Source: Halomonas halophila
GTDB taxonomy: Bacteria > Pseudomonadota > Gammaproteobacteria > Pseudomonadales > Halomonadaceae
Length of the DNA: 6,354 bases
Direction of reading: 5' to 3'
Assembly: GCA_002433675.1 (NCBI GenBank)
Contig: DJIP01000182.1
Span: forward strand, 796-7,149
Position numbers and translations under genes: made by a program. Below the pieces are notes generated by a model that was given only the letters and a program-made list of their open reading frames with translations, had not been told where the DNA came from and ran no database searches. This document shows, in pieces, positions 6,203-6,354 of this stretch (positions within the stretch are counted from its first letter, which is position 1; the number at the start of each line of letters is the position of its first letter).

Positions 6203-6354
6203 ATGCCTGTTGATAGCGCTGCCGAAGCCACCGACCTTCCCGCCCTGGAGCAGCCGTATCTGGATTTGATGCGCAAGGTGCTCGACGAAGGTATCGAGCG
6301 TGACGACCGCACCGGCGTGGGCACACGCTCGATCTTTGGTCATCAGATGCGCTT
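6203..6354 (+). CDS. thyA: Thymidylate synthase, N-terminal part (3' end cut by window)
   Basis: ThyA methylates dUMP to dTMP using methylenetetrahydrofolate, in the cytosol. Only the first 50 codons are visible. From residue 17, [20 protein letters not shown] aligns with the start of E. coli ThyA, followed by [14 protein letters not shown]. Arg36 in DDRTGVGT corresponds to the dUMP phosphate-binding Arg21 of E. coli. The catalytic cysteine lies beyond the window. The ATG at 6203 is the earliest possible start because an in-frame TGA occurs at 6194-6196. A weak GAGTG (6191-6195) lies 7 bases upstream. The protein thus carries about 15 extra N-terminal residues ([15 protein letters not shown]) relative to E. 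coli, or starts later at Met23 and is shorter. In E. coli thyA follows lgt so closely that its ribosome site overlaps the lgt stop; here a 222-base spacer with its own likely promoter separates them. Confidence 0.96.
   Translation, partial: MPVDSAAEATDLPALEQPYLDLMRKVLDEGIERDDRTGVGTRSIFGHQMR

Noticed and set aside
5991..6326. Minus-strand open frames across the lgt-thyA spacer
   Set aside because: They cross the repeat array, promoter and the start of thyA; the products have no recognisable features.

Overview
The window looks like a high-GC gammaproteobacterial chromosome. The protein similarities I can recall, together with gene order, suggest a Halomonas-type or Pseudomonas-type organism, but I cannot fix the genus without a search. 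All genes have similar G/C-rich third-codon positions. I see no transposase, phage gene, tRNA, rRNA or CRISPR array.

Layout: (1) 1-2108, the end of ptsP (plus strand), encoding EI-Ntr, the first enzyme of the nitrogen-related phosphotransferase system; about 50 N-terminal residues lie off the left edge. (2) 2146-2940, an NRDE/TANGO2-family gene on the minus strand, convergent with ptsP. (3) 2941-3061, a short divergent promoter region with a good sigma70-like promoter facing right and an inverted repeat next to the minus-strand gene. (4) 3062-4267, a 401-residue inner-membrane protein with two membrane helices, a linker, a degenerate histidine-kinase dimerisation helix pair and an intact C-terminal receiver domain, but no kinase ATPase domain. 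(5) 4267-5055, a TauE/SafE-family permease whose start codon overlaps the previous stop codon (TGATG). (6) 5177-5980, lgt, prolipoprotein diacylglyceryl transferase. (7) 5981-6202, a GC-rich repeat-bearing spacer followed by a probable thyA promoter and leader hairpin. (8) 6203 to the right edge, the first 50 codons of thyA, thymidylate synthase.

ptsP, lgt and thyA form a neighbourhood also known from E. coli (rppH-ptsP-lgt-thyA). Here three genes sit between ptsP and lgt, one of them in reverse orientation. ptsP, lgt and thyA are well-known housekeeping or regulatory genes with no direct biochemical link to each other. The receiver protein and the permease overlap and probably form a translationally coupled pair.

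The most unusual item is the membrane-tethered receiver with a degenerate, probably non-phosphorylatable dimerisation domain. It resembles a hybrid sensor kinase that has lost its catalytic part. The second is the iterated repeat cluster between lgt and thyA. No gene-free stretch exceeds 300 bases; the longest is 222 bases.
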